Part shown: piece by piece, positions 24,321-38,772 of the stretch
Position numbering within the stretch: the first letter of the stretch is position 1
Layout of the letters: the number at the start of each line of letters is the position of its first letter
Assembly: GCF_035594125.1 (NCBI RefSeq)
Contig: NC_087151.1
Location: forward strand, 18,417,501 to 18,481,500
DNA length: 64,000 bases
Direction: 5' to 3'
DNA from: Scylla paramamosain
Taxonomy: Eukaryota > Arthropoda > Malacostraca > Decapoda > Portunidae
The notes under the pieces: model-generated
Told to the model about the DNA's origin: nothing
What the model saw: only the letters and a program-made list of their open reading frames with translations
Databases searched by the model: none
Program-made: the position numbers and the translations under genes

Positions 24321-24878
24321 TAGGCGGAATGTTCACATTGTTGTTGTTGTTGAGGAGAAACTGTTGTTCTTAGTGAGCTATGAAAGCCCTGACCCATTCA
24401 TAGCTATGAATGTTAAATGGTTCTTAGTTGCGAATGATTTTGCTTTAAAAAATTACCAGCACTAAGATGTTCATAGCCCACTAAGATAAATCTTAGAAGC
24501 ATCTGGGAATGTGGCTTCTGGCTCCTCAGGGGTATGTTGTTGTCCGTCATAATAATGAAAGGCTTATGTGTTGTGTAAAAGTAAAATTAAGATAGCAGCC
24601 TGTTATTTATGGATAGCAAGCAGGCTGGAGGGAGGGAGAGTGTGAAGTGTGTGGGTGTCGTGGTGGGGAAGTGTCTCAGTGTGACACGTGAATCACTGCA
24701 CGAGCTGTCATTGGCTGACTCTTCTCGTGCTGCTGTGGCGAGGGAGTTATTCTCTCTGGCCCCAGCAACTGATAGCTATCACTCAAGCGTGACAAAAAGG
24801 TTCTGTGGATAATTTCACTTGGATGGATTTTGACCCTAATGTGGGGTCCATTCTGATGTCTGCACTCTCTCTCGTCAC
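24321..24878. other. Unique stretch, no gene recognised
   Basis: This is the only part of the window with a locally higher GC content and no copy elsewhere in it. A 67-codon frame at 24609-24812 is open on the plus strand but matches nothing I know and has no splice context. It begins with a short GTT-rich run near 24338. Confidence 0.4.
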
Positions 24879-25010
24879 GTTAGGAAGGTTGGGGATGACA
24901 ATGCAATAAAATAGTAATTTTGACCACAAGGGCACTTAGATCACTCTGGCTCTGGGAACCTCATATAATATCTGATGCAATATGATCATAGGATAGTGCA
25001 ATTAATTTTT

Positions 25011-26623
25011 TTTTTCCCCCTTCCCCCCTTTTTTCTTTTTTCTTTTTTTTTTTTACCTAGGAGGGACACTGGCCATGGGCAACAAAAATCCAATAAAAAA
25101 AAAGCCCACTGTGATGCTAGTTCCAGAAAAGGGTCCAAACCGGTAGTCAAAAATTAAAGGATAAGTGTCTTGAAACCTCCCTCTTGAAGGAATTCAAGTC
25201 ATAAGAAGGTGGAAATACAGAAGCAGGTAGGAAGTTCCAGAATTTACCAGAGAAAGGGATGAATGATTGAGAATACCAGTTAACTCTTGCATTAGAGAGG
25301 TGGACAGAATAGGGGTGAGAGAATGAAGAAAGTCTTATGCAGCAAGGCTGCAGGAGGAGGAGAGGCATGCAGTTAGCAAGATCAGAAGAGCAGCTAGCTT
25401 GAAAACTGCAGTAGAAGATAGCTAGAGATGCAATATTGCAGCGATGAACAGAGGCTGAAGACAGTCAGCTGGAAGAGAGGAGTTGATGAGACGAAAAGCT
25501 TTTGATTCCACCCTGTCTAGAAGAGCAGTAATAGTAGAACCTCCCAGACGTGTGAAGCATACTCCATACATGCACGGATAAGGCCCTTGTACAGAGTTAG
25601 CAGTGGGGGGGGGGGTGAGAAAAACTGGCAGAGATGTCTCAGAACACCTAACTTCATAGAAGCTGTTTTTAGCTAGAGATGAGATGTGAAGTTTCCAGTT
25701 CAGATTATAAGTAAAGGACAGACCGAGGATGTTCAGTGTAGAAGAGGGACAGTTGAGTGTCACTGAAGAAGAGGGGATAGTTGTCTGGAAGGTTGTGTCG
25801 AGTTGATAGATGGAGGAATTGAGTTTTGAGACAATCAACAATACCAAGTTTGCTCTGCCCCAATCAGAAATTTTAGAAAGATCAGAACTCAGGTGTTTTG
25901 TGGCTTCCCTGCGTGAAATGTTTACTTCTTGAAGGGTTGGATGTCTATAAAAAGATGTGGAGAAGTGCTGGATGGTATCATCAGTGTAGGAGTGGATAGG
26001 ACAAGAAGTTTGGTTTAGAAGGTCATTGATGAATAATAAGAAGAGAGTGGGTGCCAGGACAGAATCCTGAGGAACACCACTGTTAATAGATTTAGGAAAA
26101 AACAGTGACCATCTACCACAGCAGCAACAGAATGGTCAGAAAGGAAACTTGAGATGAAGTTACAGAGAGAAGGACACAAGCCATAGGAAGGTAGTTTGGA
26201 AATCAAAGCTTTGTGCCACACTCTATCAAAAGCTTTTGATATATCCAAGGCAACAGCAAAAGGTTCACCAAAATCTCTAAAAGAGATGACTGAGACTCAG
26301 TAAGGAAACCCAGAAGATCACCAGTAGAGCGGCCTTGACAGAACCCATACGGTGATCAGATAGAAGGTTGTGAAGTGACAGATGTTTAAGAATCTTCCTC
26401 TTGAGGAAGATTGATTCAAAAACTTTAGATAGGCAGGAAATTAAAGCAATAGGACGGTAGTTTGAGGGATTAGAACAGTCTTCCTTTTTAGGAACAGGCT
26501 GAATGTAGGCAAACTTCCAGCAAGAAGGAAAGGTAGATGTTGACAGAGTTGAAAGAGTTTGACTAGGCAAGGTGCAAGCACGGAGGCACAGTTTTGGAGA
26601 ACAATAGGAGGGATCCCATCAGG
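25011..26623 (-). pseudogene. J2 copy in the reverse arm
   Basis: Mirror of 9112-10725. It shares the same 5' truncation point and frameshifts, so it was duplicated with the arm rather than inserted separately. One frame differs, so 25422-25847 stays open for 141 codons across a frameshift present in the other copy. Confidence 0.87.
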
Positions 26624-26815
26624 CAACCTTTCAAATCAATAATTAATTAGAAAGTTATTATAATATCTGTACCACTATTTCTTACCATAGATAGTATACA
26701 TTTAGTTCAGATAATACTCCATTCTTGGCATCACACTTATTGAAACATCACACAACATCTCTATAATGGTCAGAAACAAGTCCATGTAGCCATGCACGGT
26801 GTGCACTGTGTTGTG

Positions 26816-28090
26816 TATTTACCTAGGTGTAATTTACAAGGCCCGAGCTACACTCAAGTGGTCCCATCTCCATACCTATACATGTCTAATTTTTCCTTTA
26901 GTTTGTGTACACTTGTTGCCAAAACTATACATATCTTCTTTTAGTCTATTCCAAACTTCAGTGTGTCTTTGTGGAAAACTATTCTTTGTGTTGTTTAGAC
27001 ATCTTCTTTTCCCTACTTATGTGAGTGTCCCATTCTACTGTCATGACTGCTTGTCTCTTTTAGTAATGGTTTTGTCATTACCAACTTCCATTTTGTTTGC
27101 CAACTTGTAGATAGTTATCAAATCTCTTTCTCTCCTTTGTTCCAGTATTGGTAAGTATATTTTTTCTAATCTTTCTTCATAACTTAATTCCTCAAATTCT
27201 GCCACCATTTTTGTTCCTATTGTTTGTATTCTTCCTAGCTTGTTTACATGCTTCTTACATAGAGACTACACAACTGCTGCATATTCCAATCTAGGTCTTA
27301 TTATCATAGGGACTATTTTTCTCATCTTACTTTTTTTCATGAGGTGAGAAGCTGTACTATGTTTCATAGTAATCTGTAAATGTTCCTCATATTCTACCTA
27401 TATGCTTCTCTGGTTGGAAGTTATCTGGCTTTACTACTCCTAGATCCTTTTCTTCCTGGATCCTTTTAATATATTTGTTTTCTACCTTGTATGTCCAATG
27501 TGGTCTTCTATTCACTTCTGCACATCTCCATCATATGACATTTGCTTACATCGAATTTAACTTCCCATTTTTTGCTCCATTCACAAATTTTATTGGTAAT
27601 TTTGTAGATATTCACAGTCTTTGCAACTTTTTATTTCTTTCTGTAATTTAGCATTATCTGCAAATAGGCTGTTGTAGCTATCAATTTTTTTCAGGAATAT
27701 CATTTATATAAACAATGAACAATACCATATTGGTGATAGTACTGACCCTTGTGGCACACCACTCTTTACTGTTTTCCAAACCAACTTTTCATCATTAGCT
27801 ACTGTTCTCATTTCTCATCATTTTAAGTAATTTTCCATCCACTTTATACTTGTCCCATGTAGTCTCTTAATATTTTCAAGTTTCCACATAAGTCTTTCAT
27901 GGGGGAACCTTGTCAAAAGCTTTTTATCAGATCTAGTTATATACAGTCCACAAATGCTTCTCTTTCCTACATGATGTCATCACTCTTGAGCTGAAGCTTA
28001 ATAGATTTGTTACACATGATTTTCTTTTCCTGGAGCCATATTGTTTGTCTGTTATTATTCCTTCTTTTATAAGAATTCTGCTGCCCATTG
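26816..28090 (-). pseudogene. CR1-like relic in the reverse arm
   Basis: Mirror of 7655-8925 with the same defects. The 3' motif CTAGGTAAATACA is read on the minus strand near 26820. Confidence 0.75.
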
Positions 28091-29114
28091 TGTATGTGTG
28101 TGTGTGTGTGTGTGTGTGGGGAGGGGGACAGAATTTGATAATGACACTGACATTACAGTTGTTACTCTCCCTTCATAATGTGCAATTAGTGATTGGGTGC
28201 CAATTATACCAGAGACACTCTTCAGTGAATTCTTTCACTCATAATACCCCATAATCAATGATCTAGTGCCTCTAAATATTACAGTAATAAAATTATTTTG
28301 TAATCACCTTTCAACAAGCATTACCTACTCAGCTAGACTACCAGTATGCAGAAACTTCTGCTAGCCCCTAAGCAACGGGTTTTTTGTGCAGAAACCTCTT
28401 CTTGTAATGAGTTTTTAGAGAAAAATAACTCTTATTCCTAGTTATATCTCATTTAGTACAGATTCTAGAATAATGAAACTTACAGCATAAGAAGCACCTA
28501 TCCTTCTCCATTCTAGTGGTACTTTTGTCTGACTCATTATTTTAGTTCAACAGGAAGTAAAGGTGTGTTCATTATGCTGGATATAGTACTGGCTACAGCT
28601 CACTTGCCCCACCTGCCCTCACTGCTTTCCCCACATATCAAAAGGAATGTTCTTCCACTGTGACTCCTTGTTTAACAGCACTTAATGGGAGTGGATGAGG
28701 TTAGCTTGCATTTGCACTTAGCCATTCATTAGGATGAGGGCAGATCACCTCCTTCCATGATACTTGCCTTGTATAGAATACCAGATGGCAAGTCACTAAA
28801 AGTGGTAGGGAGCAGCTTTGTAAATGTTGCTAAGTAATGTTCAAAATATCTCTCTCCCACTTTCATTTTGATTTAAGGATTGAAAATCATGAGGCACATA
28901 CATTCATTACCCATCAGAGCCCTGAAATGCACACCACTGTGTTGCTTGTTGCTCAGGGGGTTAAAATTATTGATACCTGTGAGATGTTACTCTAAAAACT
29001 GGAAAAATAAATAACAGGCAGCTCTAAATAAATTATATACTGTCGACAAATAACAACAGTAGCTTATGTAAAAAGGAACATAAATGCTTGGTACACATTT
29101 TTAGACCTCAGCTA
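28091..29114. other. Non-coding stretch, mirror of 6646-7626
   Basis: Nothing recognised apart from a GT microsatellite at 28094-28118. Confidence 0.6.
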
Positions 29115-29250
29115 GGATGTGAAAACATGAGCTAAAGCTAAACTAGATGTGATGTACTTTATGATTATGTCAGCTAAAGGCTTGTCCTTTAAGCTTGTCA
29201 GATCTGGTTTCAATCCCTGGTCACATCCACTTCCCATGTTTATACATTTT
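29115..29250 (+). mobile_element. tRNA-derived SINE copy 2, reverse arm
   Basis: Mirror of 6510-6640. The A-box-like and B-box-like segments (GGTTTCAATCCC) are read on the plus strand here. Confidence 0.45.
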
Positions 29251-29611
29251 TTTTTTTCATAATTTTTAATTTTGTAATAGGAAATGTATTTCTTTGTTTA
29301 ACTATGACATTGGCAACATGGTGGTGGGATGGTCTTAAAAGATTTCATATAGGGGAAAGAATAAAGCCTAGTATGAACTTATGATGACATTGTTTTGTTG
29401 CGTCAAACAGGAAATGAGTGTCCCACCCAAAAAAGGGAGAAAACATGAATGGAGCAGGGGCTTCCTAGTAAATACTCTGGTAAACCTTGCAAGACCAGAA
29501 CCACACTTCCCAGACACACACTTTGGATTGTTTGGATACTTATTGTACCACATTAAATTAACGAAACATCAGAAATTAACCTAGAAGGAAGAGCCATGTA
29601 ATGCAGTGATA

Positions 29612-29747
29612 GGACACAAATATGAGCCAAAGCTAGATTAGCTGTGAGGTACCTCATGGTCCAGTTAGTTAAGGCTTGGTATTCTGGTATGTTCATTCCT
29701 GGTTCAGTCCCTGATCACATCTACCTCCCTTTTTTTTTTTTTTTTCC
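29612..29747 (+). mobile_element. tRNA-derived SINE copy 1, reverse arm
   Basis: Mirror of 6010-6145, with TGGTCCAGTTAGTTAAGG followed by GGTTCAGTCCC on the plus strand. Confidence 0.5.
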
Positions 29748-32700
29748 CCCTTCATGTAGGAGTGGCACAGGCCAAGGGAAACAAAAATTCCAGCAAAAAA
29801 AAAAAAAAAAACAGCCACTGAGGTGCCAGTCCCCAAACAGTCAAAAATGTTAGTCAAAAATACAAGTTAAGTGTCTTGAAACCTCACTCTTGAAAGAGTT
29901 CAAGTCATAGGAAGGTGGAAATACAGAGGCAGGCAGGGAGTTCCAAGGTTTACTAGAGAAAGGGATGAATGATTGAGAATACTGGTTAACTTGCATTACA
30001 GAAGTGGACAGAATAGGGATGAGAGAAAAAAGAAAGTCTTATGCAGCAAAACCAAGGGAGGAGGGGAGGCATGCACTTCACAAGATAAGAAGAGCAGTTG
30101 GCATGAAAATAGCAGTAGAAGATAGCAAGAGATGCAACATTGCAGCAATGAGAATGAGGCTGAAGACGGTCAGTTAGAGGAAAGGAGTTGATGAGATGGA
30201 AAACTTTTGATTACACCCTATCTAAAAGATAGCATACTACATACATGGACGGATAAGGAGGGGTGGGGGGGAGAAAAACTGGTGAAGAAGACTGATGCCT
30301 AACTTCACAGAAACTGTTTTAGCTAGAGATGAGATGTGAAGTTTCCAGTTTAGATTATGATTAAAGGACAGAGGACAGACTGAGGATGTTCAGTGTAGAG
30401 AAAGGGGACAGTTGAGTGTCACTGAAGAAGAGGGGATAGTTGTCTGGAAGGTTGTGTCGAGTTGATAGACGGAGGAATTGAATTCTTGGGACACTGAACA
30501 ATAATAAGTTCACTCTCCCCCAGTCAGAAATTTTGGAGAGATCAGAAGTCAGGAATTCTGTGGCTTCCTTGTGTGAACTGTTTACTTCCTGAAGGGTTGG
30601 ACGTCTACAAAAAGACGCGGAAAAGTGCAGGGTGGTATCATCAGCATAGGAATGGATAGGACAAAAGTTTGGTTTAGAAGGTCATTGATGAATAATAGGA
30701 AGAGAGTGGGTGACAGGACAAAACCCTGAGGAACACCATTGTCAATAGATTTAGGAGAAGAACAGTGACCATCTACCACAGTACCAATAGAATGGTCAGA
30801 AAAGAAACTCGAGATCAAGTTACCAAGAGAAGGATAGAGGCTGTAGGAGGGTAATTTGGAAATCAAAGCTTTGTGCCACTCTATCAAAAGCTTTTGATAT
30901 GTCTAAGGCATCAGCAAAAGATTCACCAAAATCTCTAAAAGAGGATAATCAAGACTCAGTAAGGAAAGCCGGATCACCAGTAGAGTGGCATTGACGGAAC
31001 CCATACTGTTGATCAGATAGAAGGTTGTGAAGTGATAGATGTTTAAGAATCTTCCTGTTGATGCATCAAAAACTTCAGATAAGCAGGAAATTACAGCAAC
31101 AGGATGGTTATTTGAGGGATTAGAACGGTCACGCTTTTTAGGAATAGGCTGAATGTAGGCAAGCTTCCAGCAAGAAGAAAAGATAGATGTTGATAGACAA
31201 AGATGAAAGAGTTTGACTAGGCAAGGTGCAAGCACAGAGGAGCAGTTTTGGAGAACAATAGGAGGGACCCCATCAGGTCCATAAGCCTTCCGAGGGTTTA
31301 GGCCAGCAAGGGCATGGAAAACATCATTGTGAAGAATTTTAATAGGTAGCATGGAGGATGGAGGAGAGGGAGGAACAAGCCCTGAATTGTCCAAGGTAGA
31401 GTTTTTAGCAAAGGTTTGAGCAAAGAGTTCAGCTTTAGAGATAGATATGATAACAGTGGTACTATCTGGTTGAAATAAAGGAGGGAAAGAAGAAGCAAAG
31501 TTATTGGAGATGTTTTTGGCTAGGTGCCAGAGATCACGAGGGGAGTTAGATCTTGAAAGATTTTGACACTCTATTAATGAAGGAGTTTTGGCTAGTTGGA
31601 GAACAGACTTGGCATGGTTCCGGACAGAAATATAAAGTGCAAGAGATTCTAGTAATGGAAGGCTCAGGTACCTTTAGTGAGCTACCTCTCTATCATGAAT
31701 AGCAGGAGAACAGGCTGTGTTAAACCAAGGTTTGGAAGGTTTAGGTATGGGCAGAAATATAAAGTGCAAGAGATTCTGGTAATGGAAGGCTCAAGTACCT
31801 TTTGTGAGCTACCTCTCTATCATGAATAACAGGAGAACAGGCTGTGTTAAACCAAGGTTTGGAAGGTTTAGGTCGAGAAAAAGAGTGAGGAATGTAGGGC
31901 CCGATGCCAGACACTATCACCTCCGTTATGCGCTCGGCACACAGTCTCTGGCACAGAAGCAGTAGTCATTCCAAGGAAATTCAGCAAAATACCTCCTCAG
32001 TTCCCCCCAACTAGCAGAGGCAAAACACCAGAGGCACCTCTCATTAGGAGATCCTGAGGATGGATTGGAGCAATAGGACAAGATACAGATATGAGATTGT
32101 GATTGGAGGAGCCCAATGGAGAAGATAGGGTAACAGCATAAGCAGAAGGATTAGAGGTTAGGAAAAGGTCAAGAATGTTGGGTGTATCACTTAAACACTT
32201 AAACACTTTATTATAGCCTAGGTTTATACATTTCATTATTGGATAGGTATACATTATTGGCCAGCCTATGTATAAGCTTGATGCTTTTCAGGCAAATGAA
32301 AAATTTAAAAGTACATTACTTAAAGTAAACAGAATAGACAACTTAAAATCGAAAAATCTATCATGAAGATAAATAAAAACATAATATGATAAGGTTTATA
32401 CAGAATAATATATATCTATATTGTTATAAAGTTGAGTATGAAGATGGATGGGATGACACATAGGGTTAGGTGATATAAATTGATACATATATGAGACTGA
32501 AATCATATAGATGTGTTTAAAAATAAAGTACAGGAAAGATGATAAAGTTTTGTAGGGTTAGTTTTGTAAGATCAGGGGGGAAGTAATATAAGGTATGAGT
32601 GTAGGAAGTGACTGATTAGTATGCATCTCTAAAACGGTCAAGGATATGAGCAGGGTGTTGCACCAATTGGAGGATAGCAAAGTTGAAGGCTAGTTCACCA

Positions 32701-33201
32701 TGATGGTCAGTGAAGGGAGAGGAAACCCAAAGCTGGTGGTGAACATTGAAGTCTCCAAGAATGGAGGTCTCTGCAAAAGGGAAGTGAGTCAGAATGTGCT
32801 CCACTTTGGAGGTTAAGTAGTCAAAGAATTTCTTATAGTCTGAGGAGTTAGGTGAGAGGTATACAGCACAGATAAATTTAGTTTGAGAGTGACTCTGTAA
32901 TAGTAGCCAGATGGTGAAAAACTCGGAATATTCAAGAGTGTGGGCACAACAGCAGGTTAAATCATTGCGCACATAAACGCAACATTCAGCTTTGGATTGA
33001 AAATGAGAATAAAGAAAGTAGGAGGGAACAGAAAAGGGGCTATTGTAAGTTGCCTCAGACACCTATGTTTCAGTGAGGAAAAGAAGATAAGGTTTAGTAG
33101 AGGAGAGATTGTGTTCTAGAAATTGAAAACTAGATCTAAGACTGTGAATGTTGCAGAAATTAATGAAGAAAAAGTTGAGGGGGGGGTCTCAAGAGACTTA
33201 G
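29727..33201 (-). pseudogene. J1 copy in the reverse arm
   Basis: Mirror of 2556-6030 with the same foreign insert (about 32189-32618) and 127-bp duplication. The endonuclease piece (32616-33062) retains GDFN, and the HPVAV residues in the RT piece agree with the third copy, not with the first. Confidence 0.88.
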
Positions 33202-33502
33202 GGTTGATACCAGAAGACACTAGCCTTGATGAGCATCATCAACAGGACCCATCAAGTAAATTTTAAGTTGGTTTTTACCTAATTATTTTTTATTATTTTA
33301 TTCATAATACTGTACATGCATATCATAAATAAAGATGAGGTTTACTAGAGGAGAGGTGATGTTGTACAGATAGAAAATTATATCTAAGACAGCAAATGTT
33401 ACACAATTTAATAAAGAAAAGTTATAATATACCAGTAAAATGCCTTGGAAGGCGATTAACGAGCAAAGATGTCAGTAATGCATCAGTGGAAGGGGTATTT
33501 CA

Positions 33503-33731
<229 letters not shown>

Positions 33732-34399
33732 TGAGGCAACTTCAGGCACCCCACACTTGCCTAATATTCAAATCACTCTAGCTCAAAACTCTGCAAGAGC
33801 CCAGTGGTTGTGCTATATACCACTTGATAGGAAATTTCATTTTGTGTTCAGTGGTATCTATCCGCTCTCATTGAGACAAAAGAAAATTGGTGAAAATTGC
33901 AGAAAACTGATGGTCACTTTACAAAAAGTTTTGTATTGTATTTTGCATATGCACAGTAGTATTGCAAATTTCATATGATTTTTCATTATAACTTGTATTA
34001 CTCTTATTACCAACAAAAATTTGAGCTTGATCAGTTAATTACTTAAAAAGTTGTAATTTTGACTTTGTGCATGTACAGTGCTACTTCAAAGTTGACGTAA
34101 GGAATTTTATTAAAATTATAACATGACACCTCTTAAGTTTCATTAAAACTGGTTGAGTAGTTTTTGAGAAATCCCATTTCTGACACCTTTCTACTTTTAG
34201 TAAGTTAACTTCACCCAATAGAAGAGATGAAAGCTATATCATATAAAATTGATAGAAGTGTGCTATCATATGATGCTAATTTTGTTACGATCAGCCACAT
34301 AGTTCTGGAGATATTAGCGATTGAATAGGGTTATGGTCAGACTGAGCCAGGCCCCTCAAAACGAAACAACAAGCTCCATAGTAAACTTTGTTTTGCTCA

Positions 34400-34815
34400 T
34401 AATTAATTTCTCACTCTTTCATAAAAGAGAACATAGGTATCCATTCAATCATGATGAGTTTCCCTTCAATACAGGGACTGTAATATATATACCTCCCATA
34501 TTTATAATATATGAATTTCTCACTCTTTCATAAAAGAGAACATAGTTATCAATTCAATCATGATGAGTTCCCCTTCAATACAGGGACTGTAATATATATA
34601 CCTCCCATATTTATAATATATGAATTTCTCACTCTTTCATAAAAGAGAACATAGTTATCCATTCAATCATGATGAGTTCCCCTTCAATACAGGGACTGTA
34701 ATATATATACCTCCCATATTTATAATATATGAATTTCTCACTCTTTCATAAAGGAGAACATAGAGTTCTTTGTTTAATCATGATTAGTTCCTTTTCATTA
34801 CATGGACTGTACTAA
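34400..34815. repeat. 109-bp tandem repeat, reverse copy
   Basis: Mirror of 1095-1508 with four units. Confidence 0.9.
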
Positions 34816-35070
34816 ATACATATTTTTCTTAAGCTACTTTTTTAGAATACTTTTGGCTTAAATTGAGAACTTGACCGCCCTGATTTGAGGAATGGTGAAG
34901 TGGAGCCACCAGGCACAATATCTACCAATTCACAAAACAGAGCAATGACTAAATTTTGACTTCTCTATTTCCTTAGTTTGGTGGCATCCCTACTTCCTTG
35001 ATGCCATTTTCCTATCGTTCTATGCCAATAGAATGGAATACATCTACAACAAATAAGAGATAGCATATAT

Positions 35071-35296
35071 CAGCGTTCCCTCACATATTCATGGTTTTGC
35101 ATATTTGCAGAGTTTTCCCTAACCTAACCTAACTAATGGGGAGTTTTTAGAGTTGCCAGGTGTCACCACCAGCTCAGTCTTTCAGCCCAAAGAGCCCAAA
35201 TTATTCTTTCAGTTATAAATTACAGTAACCCAAGATATAACGAACACATATGGGGGGAGAGTGGGTCACTTGAGATGAAAATTTGCTATATATGTG

Positions 35297-35357
<61 letters not shown>

Positions 35358-35692
35358 GCAGCAGACAGCAGCCTTAAATAGGATGTTATACCTGAAATTT
35401 GGTAAATAGAAGTTCATTATATCAAGGGTTTATTGTACATATCAACTTATTCCCCTTTTATTTTATAGTGCACTGTATTTTTTAATTAAAATATCATGTA
35501 CTATACATATAATAACTGCTTTTTATTGTCTTAAAGTGAATTGCTTAGTAAATGTGAGATGCATAGTTTAAGGTTTAAACTATAAATATAGGTAGTTCTG
35601 ATCCTTATAAGGATGGTTTCCCATATTCACAGATTTTAACTATTTGCAGGAGGCTCTGGAATGTAACTCCCACAGATGGCAGGGAAACACTG
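35071..35692. mobile_element. Outer Tigger-like MITE, reverse copy
   Basis: The terminal CAGCGTTCCC at 35071 and the inverted CAGTGTTTCCC-type end at 35692 enclose the nested MITE. Confidence 0.5.
35223..35435. mobile_element. Pogo-like MITE, reverse copy
   Basis: Same TIRs and TA flanks as the others. The core is GA of about 52 bp (35301-35352), the shortest of the four. Confidence 0.68.
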
Positions 35693-35947
35693 CATATCTT
35701 CCCTCCCACAACAGCGATGCACTTAATGAATTGGGCCAAGATAATTAGTGAAAGCTTTCTGTGTTAAAGAGATGCAGCTAGTGGGCCAATATATATACTG
35801 ATCATTCAATTAATCCTTTATGTCATAAAACTTCTCTGAAAAAATCTAGTGAATAATTTTTCCTCTCTCACTGCACTGTCCTAGATCTAAATTACATATT
35901 AAAACTACACATGATAGTGTAATGATCAGTATGCTTGGCTCACAAAC

Positions 35948-36143
<196 letters not shown>

Positions 36144-36499
36144 CTTGGCTTTGTCTCCAAACTCTCCCCCATAGAGAGACTGTATTAACCTGCAGAAATA
36201 AAGCTATCATTCAGGGAAACTGGTTTGTTTGCCAAACAAACATTACATTGCTGAATATTCTGTGGCACCAAATGCTTTGTCAGGAATTGTGGCAATGATA
36301 TTTCAATCCTTGTCTTTGCATCCTACAATTTGTATGCTGAACATAAACCTTATCAACAAGTTTCTTGAGCTTCATATACTTTTATACATATTACACAAAG
36401 TCCATGACAACTGAAAAAACTATGCAAATAATGCAATGTAGCAGTAGCATCAAGGTAACACCAGTCTGCTACTAGTACTGCTGCTATCCACCTTCTGAC

Positions 36500-36649
36500 C
36501 TGCTCAGATGAAGCAGAAGCATTGTCCTCTTCAAAAGAATCCTCAGCCACCACACCAGACCACTCATGGCTGTGGTAGTGTTGGGAGTAGAAGTTGAGGT
36601 AGTGGACAGGAGGAATGACACTGCCCTCACTCTGTGTTGAAAATATATG
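36500..36649 (-). CDS. Host exon Z, copy 3
   Basis: Minus-strand exon of 50 codons with intact CAG acceptor and GTCAGA donor. It carries private changes (HYLNFYSQ in place of HYPNFYSQ, and a His/Trp pair where other copies have Asn/Arg), so this copy may be under relaxed constraint. Confidence 0.6.
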
Positions 36650-37245
36650 CTGCCATAAGATGGAGAAAATACTGAATCTGATACTGACAGAAATAAAGAA
36701 CAAAATTGTTTACAAAAATTTTACCATAATTGTTTATAATATCAAGCAAATCTACAGAACATAGGACAACTCTACAACAAGCAGGCTCCAGGCTCCAGGC
36801 TGGCAAGCTTGAATAGTCTACACATCATATAAACTTTTGACTGAATAAAGATTCAGATGGATCCATGCTATTTTACAGGTTTTAAGCTTTTAACAATGAT
36901 ACAAGTTCCCCATCAAAGGGACAACAAACTAAAGACAAGTATGCAATCTCCTTCACTTTGTGTGCCTTCTTGTTGCAGTAAAATAATGCTTAGCTTCATT
37001 TATCCAATTTTCATGGTTTAAACGAAACCTTTCTTATCAAAGATAATATAAGTTGTGGGATTTAGTTCACAATCAAATCAACATTTCTCTATTTTACCTA
37101 CATCTGACATCTCTATTCATATGAATTTTTCAACAGCTACCCACCCACCAAGAGAAGAGTGCTGTGGAGATCTCCATCACCCACAATAAGTCCCTGAAAT
37201 GCCTAAATAAACTTGGGATTCATGTCAAATAAAAACAAAACTCAC

Positions 37246-37402
37246 TGGGACATAGTACACATTTGCAAGAGTCCAAGGCAAGACTATCCCACCATCTGTG
37301 TACCATGGAATGCTCCCAACAACTGGAGTTACCCACAACTGAGCTGCACTTGGTGCCAATAACCACTCATTCTCAGATACCCAACTCCTAAACAAATCAA
37401 TG
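37246..37402 (-). CDS. Host exon Y, copy 3
   Basis: Minus-strand exon of 157 bases with a CTGCAG acceptor and GTGAGT donor. It encodes the WVSENEW and VVGSIPWY variants, identical in protein to the copy at 50341. Confidence 0.6.
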
Positions 37403-38313
37403 CTGCAGGACAATACTTAGTAAAAATTAACAAAGGTTCCTCAGTCTATTACCATTACTGGGTAGGATACAGATGGAGAAATAGTACAAAAGACAGTTCA
37501 GTATTTGGTACAGTAGAGAACACTAACCCTCACCTATAGAAAGAGATCAGCCATCAATACTTTCAAAGGAATAATTTCATCACTGTAATATGGTTCTTTT
37601 TCAGGTCCCTTCAATAAACCTTGCATGTCACTAGGTCATGGACCATGCTTCTATGAAAAGGCACAGATCAATGCCTCTTATGAAAGAGCACAGAGTTGAT
37701 CAGGAATGAAAATAGAAAAACTTAACTGACTTTGGAATCAAATATCTAAACTACATCTCTGTAAAAATGATAGGGAGACTGAAAGAAATTTAATTGGAAA
37801 ACATTCTATACAACATGGACAACCAAGGTCATGTGACCTTCTTAACATAATTCCTCCTATCAAATCACAATCTAAAAGCTTAAACACCTGATACGTTGAG
37901 GCTCCTACACACATTATGAACAAATGGTTCCCAGCCTTTTTTAGGAGATTAGTACAATGCCATGTTAACCTTCACATTATCATCCAAACATCAATTTAAA
38001 AAGCTAAATACTTATCAAGTGAATTTACACATGCTTCAACACTCAAATGCAGAATCCTGCACACAAACTTGACATGCCTTTGACAACTTTTTTATTGTCA
38101 TATAAGAGAAATAATAAATCACCACCTCATTTCCTTCCCTCTTATGTTGCTTAGTGTTTTGAGGACATGCTGCCATACATACATAGCACAACACAAGTAC
38201 AAAAATTAAGAGTGAAACATTGTGAAAACAAGGAATAAATATGTTTCATGTGACAGCATAGGAAGTGAAGCACAAGAAGTACAAGTGGCTAGGTGTACAG
38301 GCCACACACCTAC
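37403..38313 (-). other. Host-gene intron between exons X and Y, left arm
   Basis: No convincing exon is seen. Exon X ends in phase 0 whereas exon Y starts in phase 2, so an unseen small exon is expected here. The stretch next to a TTACAG at about 37585 (minus strand) has a donor-like GTGAGG but contains stops in all frames. Confidence 0.45.
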
Positions 38314-38443
38314 CTGGCTTGGTCTCAGGTTCAACACCCGGGCTTGGCGGGGCACGGCGGCCATGCCTGCTGCTAATGACCTGGCCTGTACCTGGTTGAT
38401 TCGGGCTTCATCCTCAGCCGTCAAAAGCTTGTTGTTGATAATT
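38314..38443 (-). CDS. Host exon X, left-arm copy
   Basis: 130 bases on the minus strand between a GGCACAG acceptor after a long C/T tract and a CAG/GTAGGT donor. 43 codons read IINNKLLTAEDEARINQ and then ARVLNLRPSQ: a charged helix followed by an Ala/Arg-rich part. Local GC content is well above that of the surroundings. Family not recognised; it is identical in protein to the right-arm copy at 49300. Confidence 0.6.
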
Positions 38444-38772
38444 CTGTGCCATCACCAGGGAATGGAACAGAAGGGAAGGGGAGGTGAAGAGAAAAAAGAC
38501 AGTGGGTAAGGATATATTAAGAACTTCTGAAAATATGCAATAAAGGGAGAATGGAAAAAGGAAGATGAAAATGAAATTTAGGAGATTACAAGGAGGTTGG
38601 TGGGTTCCCCTTGTTACTAATACTGTACATACTGTATATGGATGAATAAAGCTACAAAATATCTTTTATCTTGCCTCCTTAAAAAAAAGTCAATACTGAC
38701 CTTCATTAGCATCCTTAAAAATTTAATCAGATACAAAACAAAACTGCTGTTATAGTGACTCCATATCATCTG

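Noticed and set aside
24609..24812. 67-codon ORF in the unique stretch as a gene
   Set aside because: No recognisable domain, no splice sites and no second copy; kept only as part of an unassigned region.
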